64,000 bases of DNA, taken from the NCBI RefSeq assembly GCF_003943515.1, contig NZ_RJPT01000004.1:10634-74633 (forward strand), read 5' to 3'. Below, piece after piece: positions 50,053 through 59,692 of this stretch (the first letter of the stretch is position 1; each line of letters opens with the position of its first letter). The notes beneath the pieces are model-generated. The model did not search any database, had not been told where the DNA came from, and saw only the letters and a program-made list of their open reading frames with translations. The translations under genes and the position numbers were made by a program. Origin of the DNA: Streptococcus cristatus. Lineage in GTDB: Bacteria > Bacillota > Bacilli > Lactobacillales > Streptococcaceae.

Positions 50053-51612
50053 ATGACAACTACAACTGAATTGCAAGATGTTGAAAAAATCATCGTGCTT
50101 GATTACGGCAGCCAGTACAACCAGCTGATTTCACGTCGTATCCGTGAAATTGGTGTATTTTCTGAACTCAAGAGCCACAAGATTACCGCTGACGAAGTCC
50201 GTGCTATCCGTCCTGTCGGGATTATCCTTTCAGGTGGACCTAACTCAGTTTATGAAGAAGGTTCATTTGATATTGACCCAGAGATTTTTGAACTTGGTAT
50301 TCCAATTTTAGGGATTTGCTATGGTATGCAGCTTTTGACTCATAAATTGGGCGGGAAGGTGGTGCCAGCAGGTGATGCCGGCAATCGTGAATATGGTCAA
50401 TCAAAACTAACACGTACTACTTCTCCTCTCTTTGAAAGCACACCAGAAGAGCAGCTTGTCCTGATGAGCCACGGTGATGCGGTGACAGAGATCCCTGCAG
50501 ACTTTGTCCGCACTGGTACATCTGCTGACTGTCCTTTTGCATCTATTGAAAATCCTGACAAGAAAATCTACGGTATCCAGTTCCACCCAGAGGTTCGTCA
50601 TTCTGAGTACGGTTACGATATTCTGCGCAATTTTGCTCTCAATATCTGTGGCGCTAAGGGCGACTGGTCTATGGATAACTTCATCGATATGCAGATTCAA
50701 AAAATCCGTGAAACAGTCGGTGACAAACGTGTCTTGCTCGGCCTATCAGGTGGTGTCGACTCTTCTGTCGTAGGTGTCCTCTTGCAGAAAGCTATCGGCG
50801 ATCAATTGATCTGTATCTTTGTAGATCACGGTCTTTTGCGTAAAGGCGAAGCTGATCAAGTTATGGAGATGCTAGGTGGCAAGTTTGGTCTTAACATCGT
50901 TAAAGCAGACGCAGCGAAACGTTTCCTTGACAAACTTGCTGGCGTTTCAGATCCAGAGCAAAAACGTAAAATCATTGGAAACGAGTTTGTCTATGTCTTT
51001 GACGATGAAGCCAGCAAACTGAAAGATGTGAAATTCTTGGCTCAAGGTACACTTTATACCGATGTTATCGAATCTGGGACTGACACTGCTCAAACTATCA
51101 AGTCTCACCACAATGTTGGTGGTCTGCCAGAAGATATGCAGTTTGAGTTGATTGAACCTCTAAATACACTTTACAAGGATGAAGTGCGCGCTTTGGGTAC
51201 AGAGCTTGGTATGCCTGATGAAATTGTCTGGCGCCAGCCATTCCCAGGACCAGGACTTGCTATCCGTGTCATGGGTGAAATCACAGAGGAGAAATTGGAA
51301 ACCGTCCGCGAGTCAGACGCTATTCTCCGCGAAGAAATCGCCAAAGCTGCTCTTGACCGCGACATCTGGCAATACTTCACTGTCAACACTGGCGTTCGTT
51401 CAGTCGGTGTTATGGGCGATGGCCGAACTTACGACTACACAATTGCCATTCGTGCTATCACTTCTATCGATGGTATGACAGCTGACTTTGCCAAGATCCC
51501 TTGGGAAGTTCTGCAGAAAATCTCTGTCCGTATCGTCAATGAAGTTGATCATGTTAACCGTATCGTCTACGATATTACCAGCAAACCACCTGCAACTGTG
51601 GAGTGGGAATAA
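50053..51612 (+). CDS. guaA: GMP synthase (glutamine-hydrolysing)
   Basis: 519 residues. Converts XMP to GMP. The N-terminal glutamine amidotransferase has Cys in GICYGMQ and His/Glu in QFHPEVRH. The ATP-pyrophosphatase P-loop is LSGGVDSS. The C-terminal dimerisation domain ends [17 protein letters not shown]. It is the one clear + strand gene to the right of the dif site, running against the expected replication direction. Ribosome site AAAGGGAAAAG. A terminator shared with the converging gene follows. Confidence 0.97.
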   Translation: MTTTTELQDVEKIIVLDYGSQYNQLISRRIREIGVFSELKSHKITADEVRAIRPVGIILSGGPNSVYEEGSFDIDPEIFELGIPILGICYGMQLLTHKLGGKVVPAGDAGNREYGQSKLTRTTSPLFESTPEEQLVLMSHGDAVTEIPADFVRTGTSADCPFASIENPDKKIYGIQFHPEVRHSEYGYDILRNFALNICGAKGDWSMDNFIDMQIQKIRETVGDKRVLLGLSGGVDSSVVGVLLQKAIGDQLICIFVDHGLLRKGEADQVMEMLGGKFGLNIVKADAAKRFLDKLAGVSDPEQKRKIIGNEFVYVFDDEASKLKDVKFLAQGTLYTDVIESGTDTAQTIKSHHNVGGLPEDMQFELIEPLNTLYKDEVRALGTELGMPDEIVWRQPFPGPGLAIRVMGEITEEKLETVRESDAILREEIAKAALDRDIWQYFTVNTGVRSVGVMGDGRTYDYTIAIRAITSIDGMTADFAKIPWEVLQKISVRIVNEVDHVNRIVYDITSKPPATVEWE

Positions 51613-51621
51613 GAAATATGC

Positions 51622-51652
51622 AAAAACCAGCTAGATTCTAGCTGGTTTTTTA
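51622..51652. terminator. Bidirectional terminator between guaA and the DUF1002 gene
   Basis: A near-perfect palindrome (AAAAACCAGCTAGA and its complement) with T runs on both strands. Confidence 0.85.
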
Positions 51653-51672
51653 GTTATATTTTAAAGACAGTC

Positions 51673-52653
51673 TTATTGACCTAGCAGTCCCTTAAAGAAA
51701 TTGACGATTGCATTCCAGATATTGCTAAAGAAATTACCGCCATCTTCAAGAAGTCCGTTTGCATCAAAGTTAAGGTTGATATTATTGAATGTGTCACCAG
51801 CCTTTGAGACAATACTGTTTTTTAAATCGGTGAGCGTCTTTGTAAAATCAGAATTTGTGATGACTCCGCTATTTGAAAGATTGATTGCAAAGTTAATAAT
51901 CAGATTGATTTGATCAGCTGTGACTGAACTACTGAGACCGTAGTTTTTCAGTGTTTCTTCAACGATTTTACGGACATCAGCTTCTGTCAAGTTGCTGTTA
52001 TTCTTTTTAGCATTGGCAACAGCTGTTTTTATATCTGTCAGAGCCACATTCAGCTTATCAGCATCGTACCCTTCCTTGCCTTGGTTCTCAGCGTTGATAT
52101 TTGAAAGTGCGGATAATTCTTCCTGAGCTAAGTCTTTATTTTCCTGAGGAACGCTAGCTCCATTTTCCTCCAGCGAGTAATAAATACCAGCTAGGGCACT
52201 TTCTCCAGTCACAGGGATAGGTGCTGCTACTGTAATTTCTGCATGCTGTACGCCCAAGGTGACTGCTGCATTGCGATACATATCCTCTGTAACCTTAGTG
52301 ATGTTTTGTGGTGTAACAATCTTGACTTGAAGCGGCTTCTTGTTGCCCAACTTCTTAATCTTAACAGAAGAATATAGCTGCAAACTAGGATCATTTGCCA
52401 CATTCATAATCTTTGAATAGACATCAGGCGTCATTGTTTTCAGGGGTTTAGAATCACTCGATGCATTGTAGCCTAAGAGCTGAAGTGTTTGCTCTTTTTG
52501 GCTGTCATCCAAGGAATAGCCCAAGACATACTCAGGCTGAACATAGGTTTCGTCAATGACTTTTTGAACGTTAGTATCAGCAGTTACTGTGGATACGGTA
52601 AAGAGCGTAGCTACTAGAGCTCCTGCTGTCAATAATGTTTTCTTAAATTTCAT
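51673..52653 (-). CDS. Secreted DUF1002 protein
   Basis: 326 residues from the ATG at 52653, preceded by GAGGAG. A signal peptide is clear (MKFKK, hydrophobic core, VTADTN cleavage region). The mature protein fits the DUF1002/YpuA family: YVLGYSLDDSQKEQTLQLLG, then VQHAEITVAAPIPVTGESALAG. The C-terminus ends in a hydrophobic, Trp-containing helix (FFSNIWNAIVNFFKGLLGQ). Function unknown; the protein is probably exported. Its promoter has an inverted repeat in the spacer. Confidence 0.85.
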   Translation of the reverse strand: MKFKKTLLTAGALVATLFTVSTVTADTNVQKVIDETYVQPEYVLGYSLDDSQKEQTLQLLGYNASSDSKPLKTMTPDVYSKIMNVANDPSLQLYSSVKIKKLGNKKPLQVKIVTPQNITKVTEDMYRNAAVTLGVQHAEITVAAPIPVTGESALAGIYYSLEENGASVPQENKDLAQEELSALSNINAENQGKEGYDADKLNVALTDIKTAVANAKKNNSNLTEADVRKIVEETLKNYGLSSSVTADQINLIINFAINLSNSGVITNSDFTKTLTDLKNSIVSKAGDTFNNINLNFDANGLLEDGGNFFSNIWNAIVNFFKGLLGQ

Positions 52654-52701
52654 TTTACTCCTCAATCTATCTCTAAACAATAAGGTTTTAGAGAAGCTTC
52701 G

Positions 52702-52724
52702 ATTATAGTCAGCGGATTGCGCTG
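52702..52724 (-). promoter_or_regulatory. DUF1002 gene promoter with inverted repeat
   Basis: On the minus strand TATAAT (complement of 52702-52707) has no good -35. CAGCG and CGCTG flank 5 bases at 52710-52724, just upstream of the -10. This looks like an operator; the regulator is unknown. Confidence 0.45.
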
Positions 52725-52822
52725 TCACATTAAATTAGGAAAGGAAAACTTTCCATAGAACAAAATAGTATAAAATGCTTAAAGTTTTCTTATAGACAGA
52801 GAATAGCCTGCATTTCTTAAAA

Positions 52823-53674
52823 TCATTTGCGCCAAAGAAAATCAATCAATAATCTATCGACTTCTGGATTTTCATGCAGCTGGCTATGCTGAGCCAGAGG
52901 GCCAGTCACTCGTTTTTCCTGATAGGACTTGGCATTGTCGATTACAAGATATTTGAGACTGCGAGAAGAAACGTTTAAAACAGAACCATCTGATTGATTT
53001 TTAAAATCTCCATAGATATTGAGAACATCCACTTGATCTTGCGGATAAATTTCGCGCAAGCCCAGAAGTTTTTGATAGCTATCACTCATGGCGCTAGGCT
53101 GCCCTTTATGGTTATCTAGAATAGTCAAATTAGCTGGCAAATCCATGCCCTCCAAACCATTGACATGATTGGCGATATTTACCTGCTTTTGTAACTGTGG
53201 AAGCTCTTCATTCTGAGCGTGCTCTAATAGGTAAAATAAAATAGACATATTTCCCATAGAATGCGCGACAAAATTCATCTTTTTGAAACCATATCTTGCT
53301 TGCAACTTTCGAACAACTGCTGCTGCATATTCTCCGTCTTGGGCATAATTAGCATTTCGATTGTCCTCGAACTCAACCATGACAATTGGATTGATAGCAT
53401 CTTTTGGTATCTCTCCTTTCAAGCTTACTTGAGCATGACTGTCAACCGTAGCTGTGATGATGGTTTGAGTAACTCCAGCTTGTCTAGCTGCCTCTACCAT
53501 ATGCTTTTCAGCATTAGCACTTGAGCCATAACCATGGAAAAATAATGTCGGAGTCCTTGATTGAATATAGTCACTACTATTAACCTCTCTTGTTTGTAGC
53601 TTGGACCCTAGAAATAAAGTGACAAGACCAATAAACAGAAAAGTTGAGAGTGCGATGATAGACCGTTTATTCAT
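52823..53674 (-). CDS. Membrane-anchored alpha/beta hydrolase, DUF915-like
   Basis: 283 residues. An N-terminal membrane helix (about 7-25) exposes a hydrolase domain outside. Motifs: TLFFHGYGSSANAE (oxyanion region), nucleophile elbow AHSMGN, late His in GPLAQHSQLHENP. Similar staphylococcal and listerial proteins are annotated DUF915 hydrolases with unknown substrate. Ribosome site GGAGGTGG. Its promoter has an extended -10 (TGTTATAAT on the minus strand, near 53704-53712). Confidence 0.85.
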   Translation of the reverse strand: MNKRSIIALSTFLFIGLVTLFLGSKLQTREVNSSDYIQSRTPTLFFHGYGSSANAEKHMVEAARQAGVTQTIITATVDSHAQVSLKGEIPKDAINPIVMVEFEDNRNANYAQDGEYAAAVVRKLQARYGFKKMNFVAHSMGNMSILFYLLEHAQNEELPQLQKQVNIANHVNGLEGMDLPANLTILDNHKGQPSAMSDSYQKLLGLREIYPQDQVDVLNIYGDFKNQSDGSVLNVSSRSLKYLVIDNAKSYQEKRVTGPLAQHSQLHENPEVDRLLIDFLWRK

Positions 53675-53880
53675 TTTCCACCTCCTATCTTGTATAGATT
53701 AGTATTATAACATTTCTGGTATTTGTGGACAAATAAAGGATTCGACTTCAATTTAAAACATATCATATTATTTAAAATGAATTTTATGATTACGAATACG
53801 TATTATAACGAATTGAGGAAACTGTTTGAACTATTTATTTTAATTAAAACGAAATAAAGTAGGTTTGCGGGAGTTCCTGG

Positions 53881-54462
53881 TTAGGTCAGCTTGTCGTCAT
53901 ACCTTATCTTATAAAGCTTTTTGGCTTTTTGCGTGTACTGCCTGATGAAATCAGTTTTAGCTTCTGTATAGGCATCACGATTGTGCTCGTACTTTTTCCA
54001 TAAGGTTAATTTTAACTTCTCGTAGTCCTTAGCGACATCTGGATGATCTTTCAGATAGTCTCGGAAATAGAGTTCATCATGGTCTCCATAGTACCGCAAA
54101 TGCAAGTGAAAAACTCGTTCAGCAAAACCTTGCAGTGTATAGCCCTTGTTAAAAGACATGCGGCCTTCTGACTCTGACATAAGCAGGTAGCCATGCTCCA
54201 GCAATTCTCTCTTGATGCTATCCATATCTTCAGTTCGAGGAATTTCTAAGAGAATATCAATAATCGGCTTAGCCCATATCCCCTCAATAGATGTGGAACC
54301 AATATGATGCATTTTATACAACTGATTTGCTGGCAAAAAACTTTGTATTCTTCTGCTTTCCTCCACATACCAAGCTGTCCAGTCCTTATTGTGCTCCTCT
54401 AAGAAAATCGGGAATAGCTGCCACAATTCTTCTAAAGACATATCTTCTAGTTTTTTGGCCAT
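53881..54462 (-). CDS. GrpB-family nucleotidyltransferase-like protein
   Basis: 193 residues from the ATG at 54462 (AAGGAGA upstream). The family core HHIGSTSIEGIWAKPIIDILLE matches the GrpB/UPF0157 pattern (GSTSxxGxxAKPxID), a nucleotidyltransferase-fold group. C-terminal part is helical and charged. Some members are fused to CoaE; this one is not. Substrate unknown. Confidence 0.88.
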   Translation of the reverse strand: MAKKLEDMSLEELWQLFPIFLEEHNKDWTAWYVEESRRIQSFLPANQLYKMHHIGSTSIEGIWAKPIIDILLEIPRTEDMDSIKRELLEHGYLLMSESEGRMSFNKGYTLQGFAERVFHLHLRYYGDHDELYFRDYLKDHPDVAKDYEKLKLTLWKKYEHNRDAYTEAKTDFIRQYTQKAKKLYKIRYDDKLT

Positions 54463-54536
54463 GTTGCTTCTCCTTTCTTTATAGAAAATAAGAATTAAAG
54501 TAAAGACTGAGAATCCTATCCCAGTCTCAGTTTTTA

Positions 54537-55274
54537 TTACCAATAAAGCAAGCCATAAGTCAGTAAAACACTGATCATGCTAAATAGCGAGCCAATCAGA
54601 TAGTATTCTGCAAAGGACTGGCTTTCTGAAATCTTATTATAGCGGGCGATAGACTTAGCCGTAAAGACTAACCCAATGGCAGTAAACTGCCCGAAAATAA
54701 GAGAAAGTCCCATAATCAAGCGCTCCAAAATCCCAATCATAGCACCAGCCCCAGCAATAGTCTCTCCGCTGTCTTCTCCAGCCTGATACTTGCTGAAGAA
54801 GAGTTTAAAGAAGATATTAATTGGCTTACCAGTAAGGGCAAAGAAAAAGAGAGCCTGCAGCATGAGATAACGTTCAGACAGCCAATTAGGAGCTGGAATT
54901 TGCTGCTGCCCTAAGAGAAAATAAAGAGCAAAAATACTAATCAGATGCAAGACCTGATCCAGTAAAAAGGCTAACTTTTGAGCTTGGCGACGGACAATCA
55001 AAGAATTCAGCTTATACTTCAAGAGGTCAATAAGCGCATGGCTGACCCAAACCAAGGCGAAAAATAGCAGATACCTAGGTAAAATGATCCCTAAGAGCAA
55101 CAAGGGCAAGAGAACAATTCCTAAGTGGAGAATCAAAAAATTTAACCGCCGGCTTTTGAGGTCGGCCATTTTCTGACTTTGAAGCTGAAAATCAGCTAGC
55201 ACATGAGCCAGCAAAGTCAATACAAGAATCGGATTCTGCATGAAAAATTCTGAAAATCCCATAAAATTTGTCAT
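54537..55274 (-). CDS. DUF3307 membrane protein
   Basis: 245 residues with about six membrane helices. The start LLAHVLADFQLQSQKMADLKS is the typical DUF3307 opening, with HVLADF...Q and later LVWVSHALIDLLKY, giving His/Asp residues within membrane helices. It overlaps the satD-like gene by 4 bases, so the two are co-translated. The pairing recurs in many bacteria to my knowledge; function is unknown. Confidence 0.85.
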   Translation of the reverse strand: MTNFMGFSEFFMQNPILVLTLLAHVLADFQLQSQKMADLKSRRLNFLILHLGIVLLPLLLLGIILPRYLLFFALVWVSHALIDLLKYKLNSLIVRRQAQKLAFLLDQVLHLISIFALYFLLGQQQIPAPNWLSERYLMLQALFFFALTGKPINIFFKLFFSKYQAGEDSGETIAGAGAMIGILERLIMGLSLIFGQFTAIGLVFTAKSIARYNKISESQSFAEYYLIGSLFSMISVLLTYGLLYW

Positions 55275-55936
55275 TGTTCAGCCTCCTTTGCGGCCTGTAA
55301 AATCATTTTCATAGCTAAACGGCGATTTCTCAGATAGACCTTTAAACCAGATGACTTGAGCCTCTTACTAAGCGCACTGGGACTAATCTGCAGCAGCTCT
55401 GCTATTTCTCCATGAGAAAAATTCTCATCATAGATATATTCTGTGAGCATCCGCTCCAGAACCTCTCTCTGACTGGTGTTCCACTTGCTCTGGATAAAGG
55501 ACGCAGCCGCCAGCACTGTATTGACCGCCTGACTGAGCTCTTCATCTCCCAAGGATACAGCTATACGGCTGCTACCGTAGTCGTTCTTCTCGTGAATAGC
55601 CTCAATAGCTGCGCGTGCCCTCCAGTAGGCCGGACCATCCGCACCAATACTCTGCTCCCGATTGATGTCCGTCACAATCTCCCCTAGGCCAAGCCCGAAG
55701 CGAGTCGGGTGGGGAAATCCTAATGCAATCTGATCAATGAGCCGCATGACTTCAGGATTAGGGCGCAACAAAGCCTGAAACTCATCTCCTGTCGTAATGG
55801 TAAAAGGCGACACTAGGTAAGCCTGATAGTCTTGGTTCAAGACTGCCATCAATTCCTGCAGCTCTTGCTGCGCCTGCTTGCGGTTTTTTAGCTGTTTGGA
55901 TTCGATCAAATCTCCAATAAGAGCAATATAAAGCAT
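55271..55936 (-). CDS. satD: SatD-family protein with C-terminal helix-turn-helix
   Basis: 221 residues. SatD is named from the S. mutans sat (secretion and acid tolerance) operon, where it follows ylxM-ffh; here it lies about 6 kb from them. The N-terminal domain has ITTGDEFQALL (about 47-57), recalling nucleotide-cyclase/GGDEF-type folds. The C-terminal HTH (GEIAELLQISPSALSKRL) suggests DNA binding. Coupled to DUF3307. It may sense a signal and regulate (inference). Confidence 0.82.
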   Translation of the reverse strand: MLYIALIGDLIESKQLKNRKQAQQELQELMAVLNQDYQAYLVSPFTITTGDEFQALLRPNPEVMRLIDQIALGFPHPTRFGLGLGEIVTDINREQSIGADGPAYWRARAAIEAIHEKNDYGSSRIAVSLGDEELSQAVNTVLAAASFIQSKWNTSQREVLERMLTEYIYDENFSHGEIAELLQISPSALSKRLKSSGLKVYLRNRRLAMKMILQAAKEAEQ

Positions 55937-56027
55937 ACCAAACCTCCTTTAAGTCCATTATAAAGGAAAATTTAAAAAATGTCTATTTAAACGGCAACTT
56001 TTTAGAATGTCTATTTTAAAGAAAAGA

Positions 56028-56342
56028 CTATTTTTTCTTTTTAGGTGCTGGTAAGGCAGGGTAGGCAGCCTCAATTAAACTGCAGAGAACGGAAGCATCT
56101 TCTACCTCTATGCGAAGCATCGGCTTTGCACCTGGATAAGGCAGTTCATAGACTGGATTTTCTAAGAGAGCCAGAGCTGGCTGGACCGACTTGAGCAGCA
56201 AGCGATTGTCATAAATCCCGCCGAATAAGCGCCCCCGATAATAGAACAAATATTCTCCCATCATCTTTCGAAAGCTAATTTCTTGGCCTAAGCCTTGCAG
56301 CTGCTTTAGGATAAAATCCAAATATTCTTGACTAGATGCCAT
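56028..56342 (-). CDS. TfoX/Sxy N-terminal-domain protein
   Basis: 104 residues, essentially one TfoX N-terminal domain (ISFRKMMGEYLFYYRGRLFGGIYDNRLLLK). In gamma-proteobacteria Sxy/TfoX promotes competence; small Gram-positive relatives are uncharacterised and a competence role should not be assumed. The ATG at 56342 follows GGAGGTGG. A promoter with an extended -10 (TGTTATAAT on the minus strand, 56378-56370) lies 28 bases upstream. The C-terminus is a lysine run. Confidence 0.85.
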   Translation of the reverse strand: MASSQEYLDFILKQLQGLGQEISFRKMMGEYLFYYRGRLFGGIYDNRLLLKSVQPALALLENPVYELPYPGAKPMLRIEVEDASVLCSLIEAAYPALPAPKKKK

Positions 56343-56443
56343 CGAACCACCTCCATGCATTGATACTTTATTATAACAGAAATGGATGAAGATTGCTGAT
56401 GTATCTTCTTTAATCTGCAGTCTATCTATTCTAAAATAAGTAA

Positions 56444-56472
56444 AAAAGCTAGACCTTAGGAGTCTAACTTTT
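56444..56472 (-). terminator. Terminator of the MarR-transporter operon
   Basis: An 11-bp stem (56444-56454 with 56462-56472, one G-U) followed on the minus strand by six T. Confidence 0.75.
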
Positions 56473-56477
56473 ATTTC

Positions 56478-57998
56478 TTATTTTTTTAAAAGTCCTTCCT
56501 TTACCAGAAAGTCACGCGCGACATTTTCGGCCTTTTTACCTTCAATGCCAACTTGATAATTCATCTGACTCATCTGGCTTTCCGTAATTTTACCAGCCAG
56601 CTTATTGAGAATACCTTCCAATTCAGGGTGTTTTTCTAGCAATTCAGCCTTCAGGAGAGGTGCCCCTTGATAAGGAGGGAAAAGGCGCTTATCGTCTTCT
56701 AAAACTTGTAAATCATAACGCGCAAGTTCTGCGTCAGTCGAATAGGCATCCGTGATTTGAATATCACCCGACTGGATAGCTTGGTAGCGAAGGGCTGGCT
56801 CCATGGTCGCTACATTAAGATTAAGGCCATATAGAGATTGCAAGCCCTTGTTTCCATCCTCACGGTCGTTAAACTCTAGGGTAAAGCCCGCTTTGAGCTT
56901 ATCCTGAACTGTCTTAAGGTCAGAAATGGTTTTAAGATTGTATTCTTTGGCGATAGCCTTTGGAACTGCAATTGCATAGGTATTCTGATAGGACATGTGA
57001 TTGAGCAAGACTAGATTGTCCTGTTTCCTAATGCCATCACGCGCTGCTTCAAAAACTTCTTCAGCATTAGTGCTGACCTTTGGAGCAGGCTGCAAGAGAG
57101 TTCCAGTAATCGTACCGGTAAACTCAGGATAAATATCAATATCACCTTTTTTCAGTGCTTGATAAAGGAAGTCGGTCTTCCCAAAGTTCGGCTTAACTGT
57201 CACAGTCATATCCGTATTTTCCTCGATGAGGAGTTTATACATATTCATAAGAATTTCTGGCTCTGGCCCCAATTTCCCAGCAATGACCAGATGCTCCTTG
57301 CTTTGTTTCGGTAGCAAACTTGGCGTATAAGAAGCGCCAAGTCCGAGTATTAAGACAGCAAAAGCTGTAAATACCGTCCGAAGCTTAACCTTTTCCATCC
57401 ATTTAAGGAGACTATTGAAAAGAATAGCCAAAACTGCGGATGAAATAGCTCCAATCAAGATTAGACTGGCATTGCGACGGTCAATTCCTAGAAGGATCAA
57501 GGAACCTAGTCCACCAGCTCCGACAAGGGCTGCCAGAGTTGCTGTCCCGATAATCATAACCGTTGCCGTCCGAACTCCTGACACGATGACGGGCATAGCT
57601 AGAGGCAGTTTAAACTTTTTGAGTCGTTCCCACTTGGTCATCCCAAAAGCGATTCCAGCTTCTTCTAAACTAGGATCAATCCCATTCAAAGCTGTGACAG
57701 TATTTTCTAAAATCGGGAAAATAGCGTAAATAACCAGAGCAGTCAGTGCCGGCAGTGTACCAATCCCCATGAGGGGGATAAAGAGTCCCAGCAAGGCCAT
57801 TGAAGGAATGGTTTGAAAGATTCCCGCAATTTGCAGCACCCAATTGGCTACTTTTTTATGACTATGTAGATAGATAGCAAGCGGAATGGTCAGGAATATG
57901 GCCACTAGTAAAGTCAGAAGAGACAGCTGGAGGTGTTGCCCTAAGGCTGCCAACCATTCGCCAAAGCGCTCCTGAAAGGTAGAAAACAAATTAGCCAT
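56478..57998 (-). CDS. Osmoprotectant/choline-type ABC transporter, fused permease and substrate-binding protein
   Basis: 506 residues from the ATG at 57998 (GGAGGTG upstream). Residues 1-215 are the permease with about six helices and the ATPase-contact loop [25 protein letters not shown]. From about 235 an OpuAC-type binding domain faces outside ([23 protein letters not shown]...). Such fusions carry glycine betaine, proline betaine, carnitine or choline. Aromatic cage residues cannot be assigned by eye. Overlaps the ATPase gene by 8 bases. Confidence 0.88.
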   Translation of the reverse strand: MANLFSTFQERFGEWLAALGQHLQLSLLTLLVAIFLTIPLAIYLHSHKKVANWVLQIAGIFQTIPSMALLGLFIPLMGIGTLPALTALVIYAIFPILENTVTALNGIDPSLEEAGIAFGMTKWERLKKFKLPLAMPVIVSGVRTATVMIIGTATLAALVGAGGLGSLILLGIDRRNASLILIGAISSAVLAILFNSLLKWMEKVKLRTVFTAFAVLILGLGASYTPSLLPKQSKEHLVIAGKLGPEPEILMNMYKLLIEENTDMTVTVKPNFGKTDFLYQALKKGDIDIYPEFTGTITGTLLQPAPKVSTNAEEVFEAARDGIRKQDNLVLLNHMSYQNTYAIAVPKAIAKEYNLKTISDLKTVQDKLKAGFTLEFNDREDGNKGLQSLYGLNLNVATMEPALRYQAIQSGDIQITDAYSTDAELARYDLQVLEDDKRLFPPYQGAPLLKAELLEKHPELEGILNKLAGKITESQMSQMNYQVGIEGKKAENVARDFLVKEGLLKK

Positions 57999-58719
57999 GT
58001 TGAACACCTCCAAACAAATCTGCTACGAAGCTGGTTGCAGGTGCAGATAAGATTTCCTCAGGCGTCGCCACTTGACGAATCTCCCCGTCCTGCAAAACAG
58101 CAATCCGATTCCCTAACTTTAAAGCCTCGTCCGTATCATGGGTCACAAAGATTGTTGTCATCCCAAATTGGTCATGAATACTCTTGGTCAAGCTCTGCAA
58201 TTGCTTACGCGAGATGGCATCAAGAGCAGAAAAAGGCTCATCCATCAGCAAGATTTTGGGTTGGGCAATAATGGCACGGACAATGCCCACCCGTTGCTGC
58301 TCACCACCTGACAGCTCACTCGGCATACGCTGAGCATAGTCTTCAGCAGGCAAGCCTACTAGCTCCAGCAATTCATCAGTCTTCTGCTGAATATCTGCCT
58401 TGCTCCATCCTTTCATTTCAGGAATGAGAGCAATATTTTCAGCCACCGTTAGATTGGGAAAGAGGGCAATCGCTTGTAAGACGTAGCCTGTGGAAAGGCG
58501 CAACTCACGCTCATCATAGTCCTTGATGCGCTTGCTATCCATATAGATATTGCCATCTGTTGGCTCTAAGAGGCGGTTAATCATCTTGAGCATGGTTGTC
58601 TTACCGGACCCAGAAGGACCCACTAAAACCATGAACTCTCCATCCTCAATCTGTAAATTGACATCTCTCAAGACATCTTTTTCTGTATAGCGTAGCGCTA
58701 CATTTTTGTATTCAATCAT
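57991..58719 (-). CDS. Osmoprotectant/choline-type ABC transporter ATP-binding protein
   Basis: 242 residues: Walker [10 protein letters not shown], signature [14 protein letters not shown], Walker [13 protein letters not shown], switch His in FVTHDTDEA. Shorter than OpuCA/ProV proteins because the C-terminal CBS pair, an ionic-strength sensor, is absent. This suggests it is not gated by osmolarity in the usual way. Overlaps the oxidoreductase stop by 4 bases. Confidence 0.9.
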   Translation of the reverse strand: MIEYKNVALRYTEKDVLRDVNLQIEDGEFMVLVGPSGSGKTTMLKMINRLLEPTDGNIYMDSKRIKDYDERELRLSTGYVLQAIALFPNLTVAENIALIPEMKGWSKADIQQKTDELLELVGLPAEDYAQRMPSELSGGEQQRVGIVRAIIAQPKILLMDEPFSALDAISRKQLQSLTKSIHDQFGMTTIFVTHDTDEALKLGNRIAVLQDGEIRQVATPEEILSAPATSFVADLFGGVQHG

Positions 58720-59678
58720 TCTTTATCCTCATTTTTTACGATAACCTTGCCAAAAGACTGGCTACTTTCCAGATAAGCATGAGCGTCCTGGATTTGCTCT
58801 ATAGAAAATACTTTTTCAGGTCGTACATCTACCTGATAACGCTCCACAAAATCCACTAAAGCTTGTAGCTTGTTTTGAGAAACATTGCCAGAAGCAAAGG
58901 TAGTCAAGTAGAGGTTGCGGTAAAGCATCTCAATGGGATCAAAGTCTGGAATAGTCCACTGACCGCCCAGCAAGCCACAAGAACAGATTATACCACCATC
59001 TGCCGTCCGAGCAAATGTATCGAGAATATCGCTCGGACCGACAAGATCTAAGACCTTGTCAAACTGCTTTTCCGTTTGCAAGACGCCATCCTTGTCCAAA
59101 ATCACCTGGTCAAATCCTGCTTCCTTTAGTTGTTCTTCCTTAGCTAGACTACGGCTACTTCCCGCTAGATAGACATTTGGGAATTGCCCTTTGAGAAGCT
59201 TTGCAAAAGCAATCCCAACACCACTAGTTGCTGCCCGAACCAGAACTCGGTCTCCCTCCTCAATCTTGAGATTGATATAAGAGCCAAATGCTGTGTAGTA
59301 GGTTTCAGGCAGTGCGATTAAACTCTCCAAATCAAGCTCTGTCCTCACAGGATAAACCTGTTCATCTGGTAGCAAAACATACTCAGCATAACCACCATCA
59401 AAAGCACGCCCCATCTCCCCCATGATGGAGATGACTTGCTGCCCGACCTGCAAATCGGAACGATTGGTCTCCTCTACAAGTCCCACACATTCAATTCCTA
59501 GAATACGTGGAAATTGAACGGACGGCGATAGTCCTTGACGAGTAAAAATCTCGCTATGATTGATTCCAAATCCTTGTACCTTGACCAAGGTACAACCTTC
59601 TTTAACAGTCGGTTTTGGAACTTCCACAACCTGCAGAACTTCTGGTCCTCCAGCTTCCTTGACAAGCACAGCTTTCAT
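58716..59678 (-). CDS. Zinc-free MDR-type alcohol dehydrogenase / quinone oxidoreductase
   Basis: 320 residues, medium-chain dehydrogenase/reductase fold. N-terminal GroES-like part has GFGINHSEIFTRQG and LGIECVGLVEE. The nucleotide-binding domain shows VLVRAATSGVGIAFAKLLKG. No structural zinc cysteines are seen, so it is of the QOR/crotonyl-reductase-like type with NAD(P)H. Substrate unknown. It is inside the MarR-headed operon, 14 bases after the NTF2-like gene. MarR regulation and redox chemistry together suggest a quinone or electrophile stress role (inference). Confidence 0.87.
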   Translation of the reverse strand: MKAVLVKEAGGPEVLQVVEVPKPTVKEGCTLVKVQGFGINHSEIFTRQGLSPSVQFPRILGIECVGLVEETNRSDLQVGQQVISIMGEMGRAFDGGYAEYVLLPDEQVYPVRTELDLESLIALPETYYTAFGSYINLKIEEGDRVLVRAATSGVGIAFAKLLKGQFPNVYLAGSSRSLAKEEQLKEAGFDQVILDKDGVLQTEKQFDKVLDLVGPSDILDTFARTADGGIICSCGLLGGQWTIPDFDPIEMLYRNLYLTTFASGNVSQNKLQALVDFVERYQVDVRPEKVFSIEQIQDAHAYLESSQSFGKVIVKNEDKE

Positions 59679-59692
59679 CTTAATATCTCCTT

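Noticed and set aside
53791-53798. Second TACGAATA (ComX-box-like) on the + strand
   Set aside because: No gene lies downstream on that strand; it points into the 3' end of the converging GrpB gene. An 8-base word of this composition is expected a few times by chance in 64 kb.
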